NCBI GenBank assembly: GCA_002345845.1
Contig: DDWF01000075.1
Span: 1 to 6,072, forward strand
Direction of reading: 5' to 3'
DNA from: Betaproteobacteria bacterium UBA2293
Lineage (GTDB): Bacteria > Pseudomonadota > Gammaproteobacteria > Burkholderiales > Rhodocyclaceae
Length of the DNA: 6,072 bases
In this document: one piece after another, positions 5,964 to 6,072 of the stretch
Numbering within the stretch: position 1 is the first letter of the stretch
Layout of the letters: every line of letters begins with the position of its first letter
Made by a program: the position numbers and the translations under genes
The notes under the pieces: model-generated
Seen by the model: only the letters and a program-made list of their open reading frames with translations
What the model was told of the DNA's origin: nothing
Database searches by the model: none

Positions 5964-5979
5964 TGGCACGCTCACTGCG
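5964..5979 (+). promoter_or_regulatory. Sigma-54 (-24/-12) promoter of the pilin gene
   Basis: TGGCAC (5964-5969), five bases, then CTGCG (5975-5979) matches the sigma-54 consensus TGGCAC-N5-TTGCA. The essential GG (5965-5966) and GC (5977-5978) are separated by exactly 10 bases. The predicted start of transcription is near 5990, leaving a leader of about 39 bases. Type IV pilin genes are classically sigma-54 dependent and activated by PilS/PilR, which fits the gene that follows. Confidence 0.8.
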
Positions 5980-6015
5980 TTACTGTTCTCAGCGGCTTTT
6001 CCCGCCTTTCTTGTC

Positions 6016-6022
6016 AAAGGAG
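6016..6022 (+). promoter_or_regulatory. Ribosome binding site of the pilin gene
   Basis: AAAGGAG ends 6 bases before ATG 6029. It is the strongest Shine-Dalgarno sequence in the window, as expected for a highly expressed structural subunit. Confidence 0.8.
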
Positions 6023-6028
6023 ACTCAA

Positions 6029-6072
6029 ATGAAGCGTGTTCAACAAGGTTTTACCCTGATCGAACTGATGAT
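6029..6072 (+). CDS. pilA: Type IV pilin / pseudopilin-like prepilin, N-terminus (partial)
   Basis: The first 14 codons are visible, MKRVQQGFTLIELM, before the window ends. This is a class III (type IV prepilin) signal: a short basic leader, Gly7 at the cleavage site, and Phe8 as first mature residue. FTLIELM follows, with Glu12 becoming the conserved Glu5 of the mature pilin. Prepilin peptidase would cleave between G7 and F8 and N-methylate the Phe; the hydrophobic helix that follows is cut off. The sigma-54 promoter and strong ribosome site argue for a major pilin (pilA type) rather than a minor pilin or type II secretion pseudopilin, but 14 codons cannot settle it. It is a transcription unit separate from the signalling operon upstream. 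Confidence 0.82.
   Translation, partial: MKRVQQGFTLIELM

Larger units (their letters stand above)
5800..6028. other. Intergenic regulatory region between the signalling operon and the pilin gene
   Basis: This 229-base gap holds the dyad, AT-rich stretch, sigma-54 promoter and ribosome site listed separately. An 8-bp palindrome CTGATCAG lies at 5876-5883. No credible small gene, tRNA or riboswitch was seen; the only short frame, from ATG 5894, stops after 8 codons. Base composition shifts from GC-rich to AT-rich from about 5815 onward, as is common in front of a strongly expressed gene. Confidence 0.6.

Noticed and set aside
1..6072. CRISPR arrays, tRNA/rRNA, insertion sequences, or phage genes.
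   Set aside because: No spaced direct repeats, cloverleaf-like segments, transposase motifs or terminal inverted repeats were seen; the window is almost fully explained by signalling genes.

Overview
The window looks like high-GC proteobacterial DNA, most likely a betaproteobacterium of the Rhodocyclales type (Dechloromonas/Azonexus/Azoarcus-like). This placement rests on codon use, the set of signalling genes, and a sigma-54-type promoter in front of a type IV pilin. It is inferred from gene content and was not checked against any database.

Positions 1-5799 hold one tightly packed plus-strand gene cluster, very probably a single operon. In order it contains: the 3' end of an FHA-domain protein (1-147); a membrane CHASE2-sensor class III adenylate cyclase (176-2386, probable TTG start); a small metallo-beta-lactamase-fold protein resembling class II cyclic-nucleotide phosphodiesterases (2389-3156); a protein with two cyclic-nucleotide-binding-type domains and a C-terminal rhodanese domain (3158-4201); and a GAF/HD-GYP protein (4213-5799). 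Intergenic gaps are 28, 2, 1 and 11 bases. A perfect 8-bp inverted repeat straddles the last stop codon.

Positions 5800-6028 are a regulatory region that is visibly more AT-rich than the genes. It holds a perfect dyad (5842-5858), an AT-rich stretch with a 10-bp palindrome, a strong -24/-12 (sigma-54) promoter match (5964-5979) and a good Shine-Dalgarno sequence. The first 14 codons of a type IV pilin-like gene (6029 to the window end) follow and run off the edge.

Read together, the cluster encodes a writer of cyclic AMP (CHASE2 cyclase), a probable eraser (class II-like phosphodiesterase) and a probable reader (cNMP-rhodanese protein). A probable c-di-GMP phosphodiesterase lies behind them and an FHA phosphopeptide reader in front. 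No DNA-binding domain occurs in the cluster, so the output is likely protein-level or metabolic rather than directly transcriptional. Placement next to a pilin suggests, but does not prove, a link to surface motility or attachment.
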